NCBI RefSeq assembly: GCF_004342425.1
Contig: NZ_SLWQ01000001.1
Span: 763,280-827,279, forward strand
DNA: 64,000 bases
Origin: Dokdonella fugitiva
Lineage (GTDB): Bacteria; Pseudomonadota; Gammaproteobacteria; Xanthomonadales; Rhodanobacteraceae
Direction of reading: 5' to 3'
Shown here piece after piece: positions 8,951-18,255 of the stretch. The notes under the pieces are model-generated. The model had not been told where the DNA came from, made no database searches, and saw only the letters and a program-made list of their open reading frames with translations. Both the position numbers and the translations under genes were made by a program. The stretch's first letter is position 1, and each line of letters begins with the position of its first letter.

Positions 8951-10507
8951 ATGCCCACGAAGACCCCGGCGACGTCCCCGACGACCTCGCGCATGAAGCC
9001 GCTCGCGTTCGCACTGGCGATGGCCGCCGGCGCGAGCGTCGCCCCCGACCCTGCGGTCGCCGCCGCCGGTGTGCACCGACCGGATGGATCGGTGCTCTGG
9101 CCCGTGTCGAACTGCAACGACGCCGGTCCGGGCAGCCTGCGCGACGCCGCCGCGCACGCCAACCACGGCGACGGCATCGATCTCGGCGGCCTCGCCTGCA
9201 GCACGATTTCGGTGACGTCCGGCGCGATCACGCTGCACGACGTCGAGCTGACCGGCCCCGGCGCCGGCCTGCTCGAAATCGACGGCACCGGCAACCAGAA
9301 CCGCCGCATCTTCAACCATGCCGGCGGCGGCGGAAACCTCGCGATCAGCGGCGTCACGATCAACGGCGGCAAGTACGTTTCCAATGCCGGCCTCGGTGGC
9401 GGCTGCCTGCGTTCCGTCAATGGCAACCTGCGCATCCACGATTCGGTATTCCGCAATTGCATGGTCGTCACGCCGGTCGGGCAGGCCGGCCACGCGCGCG
9501 GCGGCGCGATCGCGGCCTACGGCAACGGCGACATCCGCCTGTACGACACGACGATCGACAGCAGCCTCGCGCGCACCGACCACGACACCGCGCGCGGCGG
9601 CGGACTGTACGCCGAGGGGCACGTCCTCGTGCGCAGGAGCACGATCACGAACAACTCGGTGTCGGCCAGCGGCCCCACCGGCGGTAGCGGCGCGTTCCCG
9701 CAAGGCGGCGGCCTGTTCACACCATCATCGGTCGTGATCGAAGACAGCACGCTGGACGGCAACGTGTCCGCGGTCGATGCCGGCGCCGCCTTCGTGGGCG
9801 GCGGCGGCATGCTGGTGCGCTCGACGATCTCGAACAACGTCGCCAGCGCCGGCACGCCGGGAATCGTCATGCTCGGCCACGACAATGCCACGGCCTCGAT
9901 CTACAGCAGCACGATCTCCGGCAATGTCGCCGAACGATCCGAGCAATGGATGAGTGGCGGGCTCTACCTGGACACGGCGACGACCCGGATCATCAACTGC
10001 ACGATAACGGCGAACCGCGAATCGAACCCGGTCGCGACGAAGTTCGGCGCCGGCATCATCTTCGGTCGGGATGTCGTCGACGTGACGATGTCCGGCACGA
10101 TCGCCGCGGGCAACTATTTCGACGACGGGCAACCACCGTACGCCGCCGACGACATCGATGGCCCGGAATCGCTCACGATCCTCGGCGACAGCAACATGGT
10201 CGGCTGGTCGCACCGACCGGTACCCGCGGACACGCTCTTCGAGTCCGCCCCGCGACTCGCCCCGCTGCACGACAACGGCGGTCCCACCCGCACGCACCTG
10301 CCGCTGCCCGACAGTCCGGTGATCGATCGCGGCGACGCGCACGGATTCAGCGTCGACCAGCGCGGTGCCGCGCGCGTCGCGGGCGCCGACGCCGACATCG
10401 GCGCGGTCGAACTGCACGCGACGGACGACCGCATCTTCGCCGACGACTTCGACGCGGCCGACCCGCCCCCGCCGTTCGCCTCCCCCGACTCCACGAGGCA
10501 GCGATGA
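8951..10507 (+). CDS. Secreted right-handed beta-helix protein with C-terminal F-A-D-D-F-D tail
   Basis: A 518-residue exported protein. The signal peptide (MKPLAFALAMAAGASVAPDPAVAA) follows a short polar N-region. The start at 8951 has AAGGAGA in front; an ATG at 8834 in the same frame has no such site and would bury the signal. After a CNDAGPGSLRDAAAHAN opening, typical of choice-of-anchor/polymorphic outer-membrane-like proteins, the body repeats short beta-helix rungs (ISGVTINGG, IHDSVFRNC, IEDSTLDGN, STISGN). It closes with DNGGPTRTHLPL...VIDRG...DQRG. The end, DRIFADDFDAADPPPP, has the short F-x-x-D-F-D tail seen in two other secreted proteins here. Probably cell-surface or secreted; function unknown. 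Confidence 0.85.
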   Translation: MPTKTPATSPTTSRMKPLAFALAMAAGASVAPDPAVAAAGVHRPDGSVLWPVSNCNDAGPGSLRDAAAHANHGDGIDLGGLACSTISVTSGAITLHDVELTGPGAGLLEIDGTGNQNRRIFNHAGGGGNLAISGVTINGGKYVSNAGLGGGCLRSVNGNLRIHDSVFRNCMVVTPVGQAGHARGGAIAAYGNGDIRLYDTTIDSSLARTDHDTARGGGLYAEGHVLVRRSTITNNSVSASGPTGGSGAFPQGGGLFTPSSVVIEDSTLDGNVSAVDAGAAFVGGGGMLVRSTISNNVASAGTPGIVMLGHDNATASIYSSTISGNVAERSEQWMSGGLYLDTATTRIINCTITANRESNPVATKFGAGIIFGRDVVDVTMSGTIAAGNYFDDGQPPYAADDIDGPESLTILGDSNMVGWSHRPVPADTLFESAPRLAPLHDNGGPTRTHLPLPDSPVIDRGDAHGFSVDQRGAARVAGADADIGAVELHATDDRIFADDFDAADPPPPFASPDSTRQR

Positions 10508-10903
10508 ATCCGCGACTTCCTTCGTGCGACGTCGCATGCGCGCGGGTCGCCGGCCACGCGGCCGCGCGGACCTGCGCCGCGCCGTGGACGCTGCAGGCCA
10601 GCACCGCCATCACGCTCGACACCCGCGAGGGCGCGTCGTCCCTGGTGCTCTCTTGCGGCGCCTTCCCGCTCGCAGGACCGGCGACCATGGTCCTGCTCCA
10701 CCTGCCGTGCCGTATCCGGAGGGCAGCATTTCGATCCGGTGACAGGACGCTGACGTTCGGAGGGCGTGTCCCGCAGCGGCAGCGTGCCGACGGGGGTGCG
10801 TGCCGGGCGACCGTACGCGCGGCATGGCGACCACATCGAGGCACGTATAATCGCGGCCCCTGTCGCGCCGCAGCGTGCTGGCGGACATGAACGAGGAGTC
10901 CGG
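10508..10903 (+). other. Intergenic stretch carrying the yjdM promoter
   Basis: This ~400-base gap holds no convincing gene. An open frame starts with an ATGA overlap at 10504 and runs to 10890, but its 128-residue product is cysteine/arginine-rich with no recognisable domain, and the yjdM promoter lies inside its 3' part. Codon usage decays after about 10720. It may be a gene remnant. Confidence 0.5.
10846..10851 (+). promoter_or_regulatory. Perfect -10 box (TATAAT) of yjdM
   Basis: TATAAT is a rare string in DNA this GC-rich. It lies 52 bases before the yjdM start codon, giving a leader of about 45 bases. No good TTGACA-like -35 is visible at 16-18 bases upstream. Confidence 0.6.
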
Positions 10904-11248
10904 ATGAGCGAGTTGCCCCCCTGCCCCGAATGCGCGTCGACGTTCACCTACGAGGACGGCACGCAGCTCGTCTGCCCGGAATGCGCGCACGAATGGACGC
11001 CCGGCGCCGTCGATGCGTCGGACGCATCCGACGAGCGTGTTGTCAAGGACGCGCACGGCACCGTGCTCGCCGACGGAGACAGCGTGACCGTGATCAAGGA
11101 CCTCAAGGTGAAGGGCTCGTCACTCGTCGTCAAGGTCGGCACGCGCGTGAAGAACATCCGCCTCGTCGACGGCGACCACGACATCGATTGCAGGATCGAC
11201 GGCATCGGCGCGATGAAACTCAAGTCGGAGTTCGTCAAGAAGGCCTGA
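10904..11248 (+). CDS. yjdM: Zinc ribbon protein YjdM (PhnA family)
   Basis: A 114-residue protein with two CxxC knuckles (CPECASTF and CPECAHEW), forming one zinc ribbon. The C-terminal SH3-like PhnA domain follows: [56 protein letters not shown]. This is full family length. Members were named after alkylphosphonate utilisation (PhnA), but YjdM is not phosphonoacetate hydrolase and its role is unknown. The start has GAGGAG upstream. It stands alone between the promoter at 10846 and a convergent signalling gene. Confidence 0.93.
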   Translation: MSELPPCPECASTFTYEDGTQLVCPECAHEWTPGAVDASDASDERVVKDAHGTVLADGDSVTVIKDLKVKGSSLVVKVGTRVKNIRLVDGDHDIDCRIDGIGAMKLKSEFVKKA

Positions 11249-11315
11249 CGTCGTTCCGCCGACGCGGGCCGCGGCGCGCCCGGCATGGCGGATGTCCGGC
11301 CGGCCGCAGCGCGCG

Positions 11316-13163
11316 TCAGGACGAGGAGCGCAGGTCCGCGCCCGCCGCGACTTCGCTCGATGCACCCCGCTCGAGCAGCGCGCGCAGGTCCGCCTCGACC
11401 AGCGGGCGGCTGCAATGGAAGCCTTGCACTTCGCTGCAGCGGTGGTGCGCGAGCCAGTCGTACTGTGCCGCGGTCTCGACGCCTTCGGCGGCCGTGCGGA
11501 TGCCGAGGTCGCGCGCGAGGCGGATCACCGCGCGGATGATCGCTTCCGAGTCGGCATCGATGCCGATGTCGCGCACGAACGACATGTCGATCTTGATCTT
11601 GTCGAACGGGAACGCGCGCAGCAGCTGCAGCGACGAATAACCGGTGCCGAAATCGTCGAGCGAGAGGCGCACCCCGAGGTCGTGCAGCTCGTTGATCGCG
11701 GTGCGCGTGGCGATGTCGCTGGCCAGCAGCGCGCTCTCGGTGACTTCGAGGTCGAGCCGTTCGGCCGGCAGGCCGGACTGCTGCAGCGCGCCGACCACGT
11801 CGAGCACGAAGCCGCTCCTGCGCAACTGCAACGGCGACAGGTTCACGCCGACCTTGATCCCGCGCGGCCAGCGCGCCGCGGCGGCACAGGCCGTGCGCAG
11901 CACCCAGTCGCCGAGCGGGCCGATCAGGCCCATTTCCTCGACCACCGGGATGAACGACGCCGGCGGCACGTTGCCGCGTGCGGGATGGCTCCAGCGCAAC
12001 AAGGCCTCCACCGCGACCGGCTCGCCCGTCTCGAGCGCGACGATCGGCTGGTAGACGAGGTTGAACGCGCCCGCTTCGATCGCCGCGCGCAGGTCCTGCT
12101 TGAGGCTGCGCCGCATCTGCACGTGCGTGTCCATCGCGGCGTCGAAGAAGCGGTGCGTGCGCCGTCCGGCCGCCTTGGCCTCGTACAGCGCCATGTCGGC
12201 GCGCCGCGCGAGTTCGTCGAGGTCGAGGCCGGGCGCGGACGCGTGCGCGATGCCGACGCTCGCGCCGATCATGACGCGCTGGTCGTCGACGTCGAACGGT
12301 TCGTCGAGCGCGGCCCTGATGCGCGCCGCAAGCTGGTGCCCTTCCGCCTCGGCGTCACGACAGGGTTGCAGCACCGCGAACTCGTCGCCGCCGAGGCGCG
12401 CGACGAACGCGTCGGCGTGTATGCAGGCGGCGAGGCGCTGCGCGACGCCGCCGAGCAGCTGGTCACCGAGGCGGTGGCCGAGCGTGTCGTTGACCGCCTT
12501 GAAGTCGTCGAGGTCGATGTAGAGCACGTTGACCGCCTCGCCCGGCGCGAGCGCGACGAGCGCGGCCGTCGCGCGCTCGATGAACGCGGAGCGGTTGGCG
12601 AGGCCGGTGACCGGGTCGTGGAAGGCGAGGCGCTGCACGTGCGCCTGCACCGCGTCGTGCTCGATCGCGATCGCGCACAGGTCGACGCAGCGCTCGACGA
12701 TCGCACGCTCGATCGCGGCCGGGCCGCGGCAGGTGCGGTAGTAGAACGCGAACGTGCCGATCACGCGGCCGTCGCGCGCCTTGATCGGGCTCGACCAGCA
12801 CGCGCGCAGGCCGAGCGGCAGCGCCAGGTGGCGATAGTCGACCCACAGCGGATCGGTTTCGATGTCCGTGACCTCGACCGGCTCGCCACGCCAGGCCGCG
12901 GTGCCGCACGAGCCCGCGACGGGTCCGATCGACATGCCGTCGAGCGAGTGCGAATACGGTTCGGGCAGGCTCGGCGCCGCGAGCGAGTGCACGCGCCCCT
13001 GCGCGTCGACGACGAGGATCGAGCAGACGACGTCGGGGACGAGGCCTTCGACGCGGCGGCACAGCAGGTCGGCGATGCGCTGCAGCGGCTCGCCGCGCGC
13101 GATCGCTTCCAGGATCTCGCCCTGGAGACGCTGCAGCGCCGCGCTGGAGCGGTCGTCGATCAT
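11316..13163 (-). CDS. GAF-GGDEF-EAL cyclic-di-GMP enzyme
   Basis: A 615-residue cytosolic signalling protein. An N-terminal GAF-type sensor (about 10-155) is followed by a diguanylate cyclase domain with intact GGDEF at 258-262, then a phosphodiesterase domain with EAL at 386-388 and DDFGTGYSSL downstream. No RxxD inhibitory site stands five residues before GGDEF, so product inhibition at that site is unlikely. There are no membrane segments. Both halves look catalytically complete, so the net direction cannot be read from sequence; GTP binding to GGDEF may instead activate the EAL half. The start is ATG 13163; a GTG nine codons upstream (13190) is possible. Confidence 0.9.
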   Translation of the reverse strand: MIDDRSSAALQRLQGEILEAIARGEPLQRIADLLCRRVEGLVPDVVCSILVVDAQGRVHSLAAPSLPEPYSHSLDGMSIGPVAGSCGTAAWRGEPVEVTDIETDPLWVDYRHLALPLGLRACWSSPIKARDGRVIGTFAFYYRTCRGPAAIERAIVERCVDLCAIAIEHDAVQAHVQRLAFHDPVTGLANRSAFIERATAALVALAPGEAVNVLYIDLDDFKAVNDTLGHRLGDQLLGGVAQRLAACIHADAFVARLGGDEFAVLQPCRDAEAEGHQLAARIRAALDEPFDVDDQRVMIGASVGIAHASAPGLDLDELARRADMALYEAKAAGRRTHRFFDAAMDTHVQMRRSLKQDLRAAIEAGAFNLVYQPIVALETGEPVAVEALLRWSHPARGNVPPASFIPVVEEMGLIGPLGDWVLRTACAAAARWPRGIKVGVNLSPLQLRRSGFVLDVVGALQQSGLPAERLDLEVTESALLASDIATRTAINELHDLGVRLSLDDFGTGYSSLQLLRAFPFDKIKIDMSFVRDIGIDADSEAIIRAVIRLARDLGIRTAAEGVETAAQYDWLAHHRCSEVQGFHCSRPLVEADLRALLERGASSEVAAGADLRSSS

Positions 13164-13280
13164 CCTCGATCCCGTTTCCCGAGCGGGCACTCGATATCGG
13201 ACGCGCCGGCGTGCAGCGACCGGACGCGGGGCGGCGATGCCGGTACCCGTGCAGCCATCATACGCCGCGCCCGCGCCGCC

Positions 13281-14393
13281 TCAAGCCGACCCGCGCGCCG
13301 GCGCGCCGACGGGCGCATCGACGATCGCGGTGGCGTCGCGGGGCGCGTCCGCGGTCGGCGCGTCGACCGGCGCCGCGCGGTCGAAACGATGCAGGTCCAT
13401 GTGCCGCGTCGGCACCGGCACGTAGTCCGGGCCGAACGCGACATCGCCGGGTTTCCAGCCGGCCGCGCACCAGAATGCGCCCCAGAAGCGGCGGAATGCA
13501 CCCCACTGCATCGCGATGACGCCGCGCCCGTTGTCCGCGTCCACGATCGGGTCGCCGACACCGGTCGGCCGCGGCGGTTCGCCGTACAGCGCGGTGCCGA
13601 ACAGGACGTCCCAGATCGACAGCACCTGTCCGTAGTTGCAATCGTGCAGTCGCGGGCGTTCGGGATCGACGATCATGTGATGCAGGCGGTGGAACTTCGG
13701 ATCGACGAACAGCTTCTCGAGCACGCGGCCGAAGCCGAAGCGCACGTTCGCATGCGACCAGTTCTGCACGAGTTCGCCGACGAACATGAGCAGCGCGAAC
13801 TGGTCCGGCCCGACGCCGACGACGAGGCCGACCGTGGCGAGGAAGATCGACTGCAGCACGCCATCGACGTAACTGCCGCGATCGTTGCTCCAGCAGCTCA
13901 TCTGGCGCTGGCTGTGGTGCATGCTGTGCAGCGCCCACCACCACGGGATCCAGTGCTGCGCGCGGTGCATCCAGTAGTACGCGAAGTCGTAGATCGCATA
14001 GTAGGCGAGGAACAGCGCGAGCGGATGCTGCTGGAACCACGGCAGCCACGCCGCCAGCCCGCTCGCCGCCTCCTCCGCGCCGCCCCCGAACGCGTTCGCG
14101 AACGGCGTGAGCACGAGATAGGCAAACAGCGGGTTGAGGCCGAGCAGCATCAGCAAGGTATAGGTGCGATCGATGCGCGCGAGCCGGCGGTCGGCCCATC
14201 GCTCGGCCGGCGCGAGGCTCTCCAGCGGCCGGAACACGAGGCCGATCACGAGCACCTGCGCGAGCGCGATGAGCAACGCCTCGGCAATCTCGCGCGGATC
14301 GCCGGCGAGTCCGGTGAGATGCGCGAACGCGAGGAATGGCGTCACCGCGTGTGCATCGAGCCCGTCGACGAGTGAATTCCAGAACGCGTACAT
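13281..14393 (-). CDS. Sterol desaturase/fatty acid hydroxylase family protein
   Basis: A 370-residue integral membrane di-iron oxygenase. Three histidine clusters (HRAQH, HSMHH, HRLHH), with further histidines at NWSHANV, bind the metal pair in this superfamily. Several hydrophobic helices lie before and between them. The family hydroxylates or desaturates sterols, fatty acids or carotenoids; the substrate here is unknown. The last ~35 residues (PVDAPTADAPRDATAIVDAP...) are a low-complexity alanine/aspartate/proline tail not needed for the fold. It precedes, on the opposite strand, a coiled-coil lipoprotein gene. Confidence 0.87.
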   Translation of the reverse strand: MYAFWNSLVDGLDAHAVTPFLAFAHLTGLAGDPREIAEALLIALAQVLVIGLVFRPLESLAPAERWADRRLARIDRTYTLLMLLGLNPLFAYLVLTPFANAFGGGAEEAASGLAAWLPWFQQHPLALFLAYYAIYDFAYYWMHRAQHWIPWWWALHSMHHSQRQMSCWSNDRGSYVDGVLQSIFLATVGLVVGVGPDQFALLMFVGELVQNWSHANVRFGFGRVLEKLFVDPKFHRLHHMIVDPERPRLHDCNYGQVLSIWDVLFGTALYGEPPRPTGVGDPIVDADNGRGVIAMQWGAFRRFWGAFWCAAGWKPGDVAFGPDYVPVPTRHMDLHRFDRAAPVDAPTADAPRDATAIVDAPVGAPARGSA

Positions 14394-14517
14394 GCGCGCA
14401 TTCTAGCCGCCCGCGGGCGTGCTGAACGCCGGCGCGGGCGCGCCGGCCACGTTCATTGGTCGTAAAGCGCCGCGATTCGACGATGCGCCGTCGCCGATGG
14501 CATAGGGAGAAGTACGC

Positions 14518-15048
14518 ATGAACAGATCCGCATGGCACATCGCGCTCGGCAGCGCGCTCGCACTCGCCGCGTGCGGCAAATCGCCGGAGCAGGCCCAGCA
14601 GGATGTCGCGAAGGCGCAGGAAAAGGCGGCGCAGGACGTCGCCAAGGCGCAGCAGAAGGCCGCCGAGACGTCGGCCGAAGCGCAGCAGAAGCTCGATGCG
14701 GCGCGCGCCGAGGCGAACGCCGACGTGCAGAAGGCGAACGCCGAGGCGGGCGAGACGATCAACGACGCGAGCGCCGATGCCGCCAAGGTCGAGCGCCGGG
14801 CAGGCGACGACCTCGCCGACGAGCAGTCCGACGCGATGGTCAAGGATGCGAAGGCGCGCTACGACGTGGCGATCGCGAAGGCCGACGCCGACTACGACGT
14901 CGCCGTGAAGAAGTGCGAAACGTTGCCCGACGCGCAGCAGGGCGCCTGCAAGGATGCCGCGAAGGCGAACGCCGAGGCGCAGCGCCAGCACGCGAAGTCG
15001 GAACTGGACAATACCGAGACGGCGGCGGGGAAGCTGGAGCGGCGGTGA
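14518..15048 (+). CDS. Coiled-coil lipoprotein
   Basis: A 176-residue protein whose first 20 residues end in the lipobox LAAC, so it is probably lipid-anchored in the envelope. Almost all of the rest is charged and alanine-rich, with heptad-like AKAQEKAAQDVAKAQQKAAE repeats that predict a long coiled coil. KCETLPDAQQGACKDAAKAN provides two further cysteines that could form a disulfide. The composition resembles DUF-type stress lipoproteins common in Betaproteobacteria and Xanthomonadales, but I cannot assign a function. The start follows AGGGAGAAG at good spacing. Confidence 0.8.
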   Translation: MNRSAWHIALGSALALAACGKSPEQAQQDVAKAQEKAAQDVAKAQQKAAETSAEAQQKLDAARAEANADVQKANAEAGETINDASADAAKVERRAGDDLADEQSDAMVKDAKARYDVAIAKADADYDVAVKKCETLPDAQQGACKDAAKANAEAQRQHAKSELDNTETAAGKLERR

Positions 15049-15160
15049 GGGCCGGTGTCGTGGCGGACGGCGCCGTGCTCTTCGTACGGTGTCGTCTTCT
15101 GAAGGGCTGAGGCTGCGCCGAGACCCAAGAGGATCGCAGCTCGCGCCTTTGCCGCAGATC

Positions 15161-15262
15161 GTAGGGCGGATCAAGCCGCGCAGCGGCGGATCCGCTTCAG
15201 CCTGCGTCTTCGCGCCTCCGACATACACGGCGGCTCCGGCCTTCAGCCCCGAGCCGCCCTAC
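15161..15262. repeat. REP-like inverted repeat in intergenic DNA
   Basis: GTAGGGCGG at 15161-15169 is matched by its exact complement CCGCCCTAC at 15254-15262, with an internal GGCGGATC/GGATCCGC element at about 15165-15194. The gap between the lipoprotein gene (ends 15048) and the DUF1993 gene (ends 15320) is convergent, a usual place for REP elements. It may act as a transcript end or be a remnant of a REP/RAYT family. Confidence 0.5.
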
Positions 15263-15319
15263 GGCAAGCCGCCATCCGTATGTTGGCTGTGGCGGCTGAC
15301 GTTCCTGTGCGGACCCGTC

Positions 15320-15832
15320 CTACACCGGCAACGGCCCGAGGAAATCCTGCTTGCCGATGTCCACGCCATTGTGGCGCAGGATCGCGTATGCGACGGTCAC
15401 GTGGAACCAGAAGTTCGGGAACGCGAAATGCAGGAGATACGGCTGCCCCTGCAGCTTCACTTCGCCGGTGCGCAGCGGCAGGGTGATCTCGCGCACTTCG
15501 CTGCCGTCGATCTGCGCCGGCGTGAACTGGCCGATGTACTCGAGCGTCGCGGCGATGCGCGCCTGCAGGTCGTCGAGCGTGGCCTCGTCGTCGGGCACCG
15601 ATGGGCGCGCGAGTCCGGCGAGGCGCGCGGCGGCGCCGCGGGCGTGGTCGGAGGCGATCTGGATCTGCCGCGACAGCGGCAGCATGTCCGGCGCGAGGCG
15701 TGCATTCACGAGAACCGCCGGATCGAATTTCTTCGCCTCGGCATGCGCGGCGGCCTTCTTCAGCACGGCCGACAGCTGGGTGAGTGCGCGTTGGAACACG
15801 GGGATCGAAGCTTCGTACATCGACAGCGTCAT
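15320..15832 (-). CDS. DUF1993 domain-containing protein
   Basis: A 170-residue soluble protein of the DUF1993 family (MTLSMYEASIPVFQRALTQL...LAPDMLPLSRQIQIASDHAR...FPNFWFHVTVAYAILRHNGV.IGK.DFLG). The family adopts a DinB-like four-helix bundle and its function is not established. The length is normal. The start at 15832 follows CGAGGAG at 8 bases; the frame extends upstream, but only through arginine/proline-rich translation without family similarity. Confidence 0.88.
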   Translation of the reverse strand: MTLSMYEASIPVFQRALTQLSAVLKKAAAHAEAKKFDPAVLVNARLAPDMLPLSRQIQIASDHARGAAARLAGLARPSVPDDEATLDDLQARIAATLEYIGQFTPAQIDGSEVREITLPLRTGEVKLQGQPYLLHFAFPNFWFHVTVAYAILRHNGVDIGKQDFLGPLPV

Positions 15833-16042
15833 GCGTAACTCCTCGACGGGTGGGACGCGCGGCGGCGGGAGCCGGCGCAGGCGTCGCCTCGACGTGGCGG
15901 CGGAACGCATGGATGCAAGGCCTTGCCCGCGGCGAGGACGCGGCGCGCGATGCACGGGAATCGAGCCCTCGTGCAGAGGTGCACGACCGGTGCGCGGCAT
16001 CCGCCGTCTCGCGACGGACGCGCGCGCGTCATTCGTTCGGGC

Positions 16043-16789
16043 TCACTCGTCGTCGTCGCCCTGGCCGGCCATGCCGTCGTGGCGACCGGTGTAGGCGTTC
16101 GGCGCCGGATAGCTCGGGCCCTGGCGCACGCGTTCCTGCTTCGCGCGCAGGACCTCGCGGAAATGCTGCATCGCGACCTCGGCGCTGACCGCGCCGGTGG
16201 CGGCCGCCGCGGCAGGCGGCGTCGCGGATGTCGCCGTCGAGGCCTGCGCCGGTGGCGCGGGAGTCGATGACGCCGGCGCGGGTGCCGCGGGCCTGGGTCG
16301 AACCGCGGCCGCCGGTTTCGACGGTGCCGGTGGCGTTGGCGCCGGGCGCGACGTGTTCGCCGCAGCCTGCGGCCGAGCCGGCGGTGCAGGCTTCGACGTC
16401 GCGGCGGACGCGGGCGCCGGGCGCGGTGCCGGTTTCCCGGCGACCACCTTCTGCGCGGGTTTCTTCACCGCGGCCTTCTTCACCGCGCCCTTCTTCGCGG
16501 CACTCTTCGCCGGCGCGGCTTTCCGCGGCGGCGCCTTCGTCGCTACCTTGCCTGCGGCGGGCTTCTTCGCGACCTTCTTCGCCGCCTTGCGCGCCACCGT
16601 CTTCGCGGCCTTCTTCGCCGCCGCACGCGCCGGCCTGCGGACCGCCTTCTTCGCTGCCTTCGTGGCTGCCTTCTTCGCAGGCGCCTTCTTCGCTGCCGTC
16701 TTCTTGGTCGCCTTGTCGGCCACCTTCTTCGCGCCGGCCTTCTTGGCCGCCTTCTTCGCCGCGGACTTCTTCGATGCGACTCGCTTCAT
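16043..16789 (-). CDS. Histone H1-like Lys/Ala/Pro-rich DNA-binding protein
   Basis: A 248-residue protein in two low-complexity halves. Residues 1-~115 are repeats of AKK, KKAAKK and AAKKA, strongly basic and similar to bacterial histone H1-like proteins that coat DNA. Residues ~120-200 are alanine/proline/serine-rich. The last ~45 residues are ordinary sequence (VAMQHFREVLRAKQERVRQGPSYPAPNAYTGRHDG) ending in an acidic GDDDE tail. The start has GAGGTACCGAC before it. A nucleoid-binding role is inferred from composition. Simple-sequence repeats make its length prone to change between strains. Confidence 0.85.
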   Translation of the reverse strand: MKRVASKKSAAKKAAKKAGAKKVADKATKKTAAKKAPAKKAATKAAKKAVRRPARAAAKKAAKTVARKAAKKVAKKPAAGKVATKAPPRKAAPAKSAAKKGAVKKAAVKKPAQKVVAGKPAPRPAPASAATSKPAPPARPQAAANTSRPAPTPPAPSKPAAAVRPRPAAPAPASSTPAPPAQASTATSATPPAAAAATGAVSAEVAMQHFREVLRAKQERVRQGPSYPAPNAYTGRHDGMAGQGDDDE

Positions 16790-16933
16790 GTCGGTACCTC
16801 GCTGTTCGTGAACCGGGCCGCACTCCGATCCGCGCGGCCGTGCGTGAGTAGCAGAGCCTCGGTCTACCGCGCCCGGACCACGCGCCTCGCGCGGCAGGGC
16901 ATACTCATCCTAAAGCGAAATGCAACGGGAAAC

Positions 16934-17386
16934 ATGAAGATCTGGGTCGATGCCGACGCCTGCCCGCGCGCGGTCAAGGACATCCTCTATCGCGCCGCGG
17001 AGCGGACGCGCATCGAGCTCGTGCTGGTGGCGAACCAGGCGATCGCGGTGCCGCGCTCGACGTTGATCAGCCGGCGCACGGTCGAGCGCACGCTCGATGC
17101 GGCCGATCGCGCGATCGCCGGCTGGGCCGAGCCGGGCGATCTCGTCGTCACGCACGACATTCCGCTCGCGGCGATCCTCGTCGACAAGGGCATCGCCGCG
17201 CTGAACCCGCGCGGCGAGCTCTATACCGCCGAAAACGTGCGCCAGCAGCTGTCGATGCGCGACTTCATGGACGGCCTGCGCGGCGCCGGCGTCGATACCG
17301 GCGGCCCGCCTGCCTACGACGCGCGCGATGCGCGCGCGTTCGCGAACCAGCTCGACCGGCTGCTCGCGCGCGTGGCGCGCGCCTGA
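16934..17386 (+). CDS. yaiI: YaiI/YqxD family protein (DUF188, UPF0178)
   Basis: A 150-residue protein of full family length, with the conserved opening IWVDADACPRAVKDIL, the middle GDLVVTHDIPLAAILVDKG and the end LNPRGELYT..N...L..RDFMD.LR. The fold is PIN/NYN-like, with conserved acidic residues suggesting a nuclease, but the substrate is not known. The start ATG 16934 has a CGGGAA ribosome site. The stop is three bases from the convergent GST gene. Confidence 0.93.
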   Translation: MKIWVDADACPRAVKDILYRAAERTRIELVLVANQAIAVPRSTLISRRTVERTLDAADRAIAGWAEPGDLVVTHDIPLAAILVDKGIAALNPRGELYTAENVRQQLSMRDFMDGLRGAGVDTGGPPAYDARDARAFANQLDRLLARVARA

Positions 17387-17389
17387 GCC

Positions 17390-18097
17390 TCAATCCGCGC
17401 CGGCTCCGCCAGCGTCGTCGGCCTGCATGAAGGCGACTTCCGCCGGCAGCGGCCGATGCGCCAGCTCGCGCGACGAATGCGGATCCAGCGCGTACGCATG
17501 CGTCGTCGCGAGATGGCCGGGCTGCGCGCGCACGCGCGCGAGCCAGCGGTTGAAGTGCACGAACGGCCGCAGCGCGATGCCGGCTTCCTGCGCGTGCGCG
17601 GCGTAGGCGTACAACGCGATGTCGGCGATCGTGTACGCATCACGCGCGACGAACGCTCGCGTTTCGAGTTCGGAATCGAGGATCGCCAGCGCATGCACCG
17701 CCGCGTCACGCTTCATCGCGACGAGCGCGGGCGGGCGCCTGGCGAGCTTGCCGGTGAGGCGCCAGTGGCGCAGCGTGCCGACGGTCGACTCGATGCGCTC
17801 CTGCTCGAACGACAGCCACTGCAGCACCTTGGCGCGGCCGTACGCGTCGCCCGGGAGGTAGGGCGTACCTTCGGCGAGGAAGGCGAGGATCGCATTCGAT
17901 TCGGCGAGCGTGCGCCCGTCGGCGAGGCGGAGCGCGGGCACCGTGCCGGTCGGGCTGATGCGCCGGTAGTCGGCCGACTGGCCTTCGCCGTCGAAGATCG
18001 CGACGAGTTCGCTGCGGTACGGCAGGTCGAGATGGGCGAGCAGCTGGCGTATCTTCCAGCCGTTCTGCGAAGGCAGGTAGTCGTAGAGGGTGAGCAT
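17390..18097 (-). CDS. Glutathione S-transferase family protein
   Basis: A 235-residue GST. The N-terminal thioredoxin-like half reads LTLYDYLPSQNGWKIRQLLAHLDLPY, with the glutathione-binding PTGTVPALRLADGRTLAESNAIL motif (cis-Pro and E-S pair) at about 49-70. The C-terminal helical half has the AYTIADIALYAYAAHAQEAG cap motif. The catalytic position has Ser10/Asn12 rather than an obvious Tyr, as in beta-like bacterial forms. Detoxification or redox role is inferred. GGAG stands upstream of ATG 18097. It is divergent from ada. Confidence 0.9.
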   Translation of the reverse strand: MLTLYDYLPSQNGWKIRQLLAHLDLPYRSELVAIFDGEGQSADYRRISPTGTVPALRLADGRTLAESNAILAFLAEGTPYLPGDAYGRAKVLQWLSFEQERIESTVGTLRHWRLTGKLARRPPALVAMKRDAAVHALAILDSELETRAFVARDAYTIADIALYAYAAHAQEAGIALRPFVHFNRWLARVRAQPGHLATTHAYALDPHSSRELAHRPLPAEVAFMQADDAGGAGAD

Positions 18098-18255
18098 CGT
18101 GTCGCTCCGGGGAAGGCTGGTGCAGCATCCCCGCCACGGCCGCCGCGGACCATCCGCCTCTTGCGGCGAATCCGCCTGCGCATGCGGTGCAAGGGACGGA
18201 TGGCCGCGCGCTTGCGGTGGCGCGAGCATGCCCCCATCGACGGATGGAGGAACCC

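Noticed and set aside
10504..10890. 128-residue open frame coupled by ATGA to the beta-helix gene
   Set aside because: No recognisable domain, composition drifts toward arginine, and the TATAAT promoter of yjdM lies inside it.
11292..14375. 1027-codon forward open frame across the GGDEF/EAL and sterol-desaturase genes
   Set aside because: It is the complement of two clear genes; high GC removes stop codons from the antisense frame and the product shows no domains.
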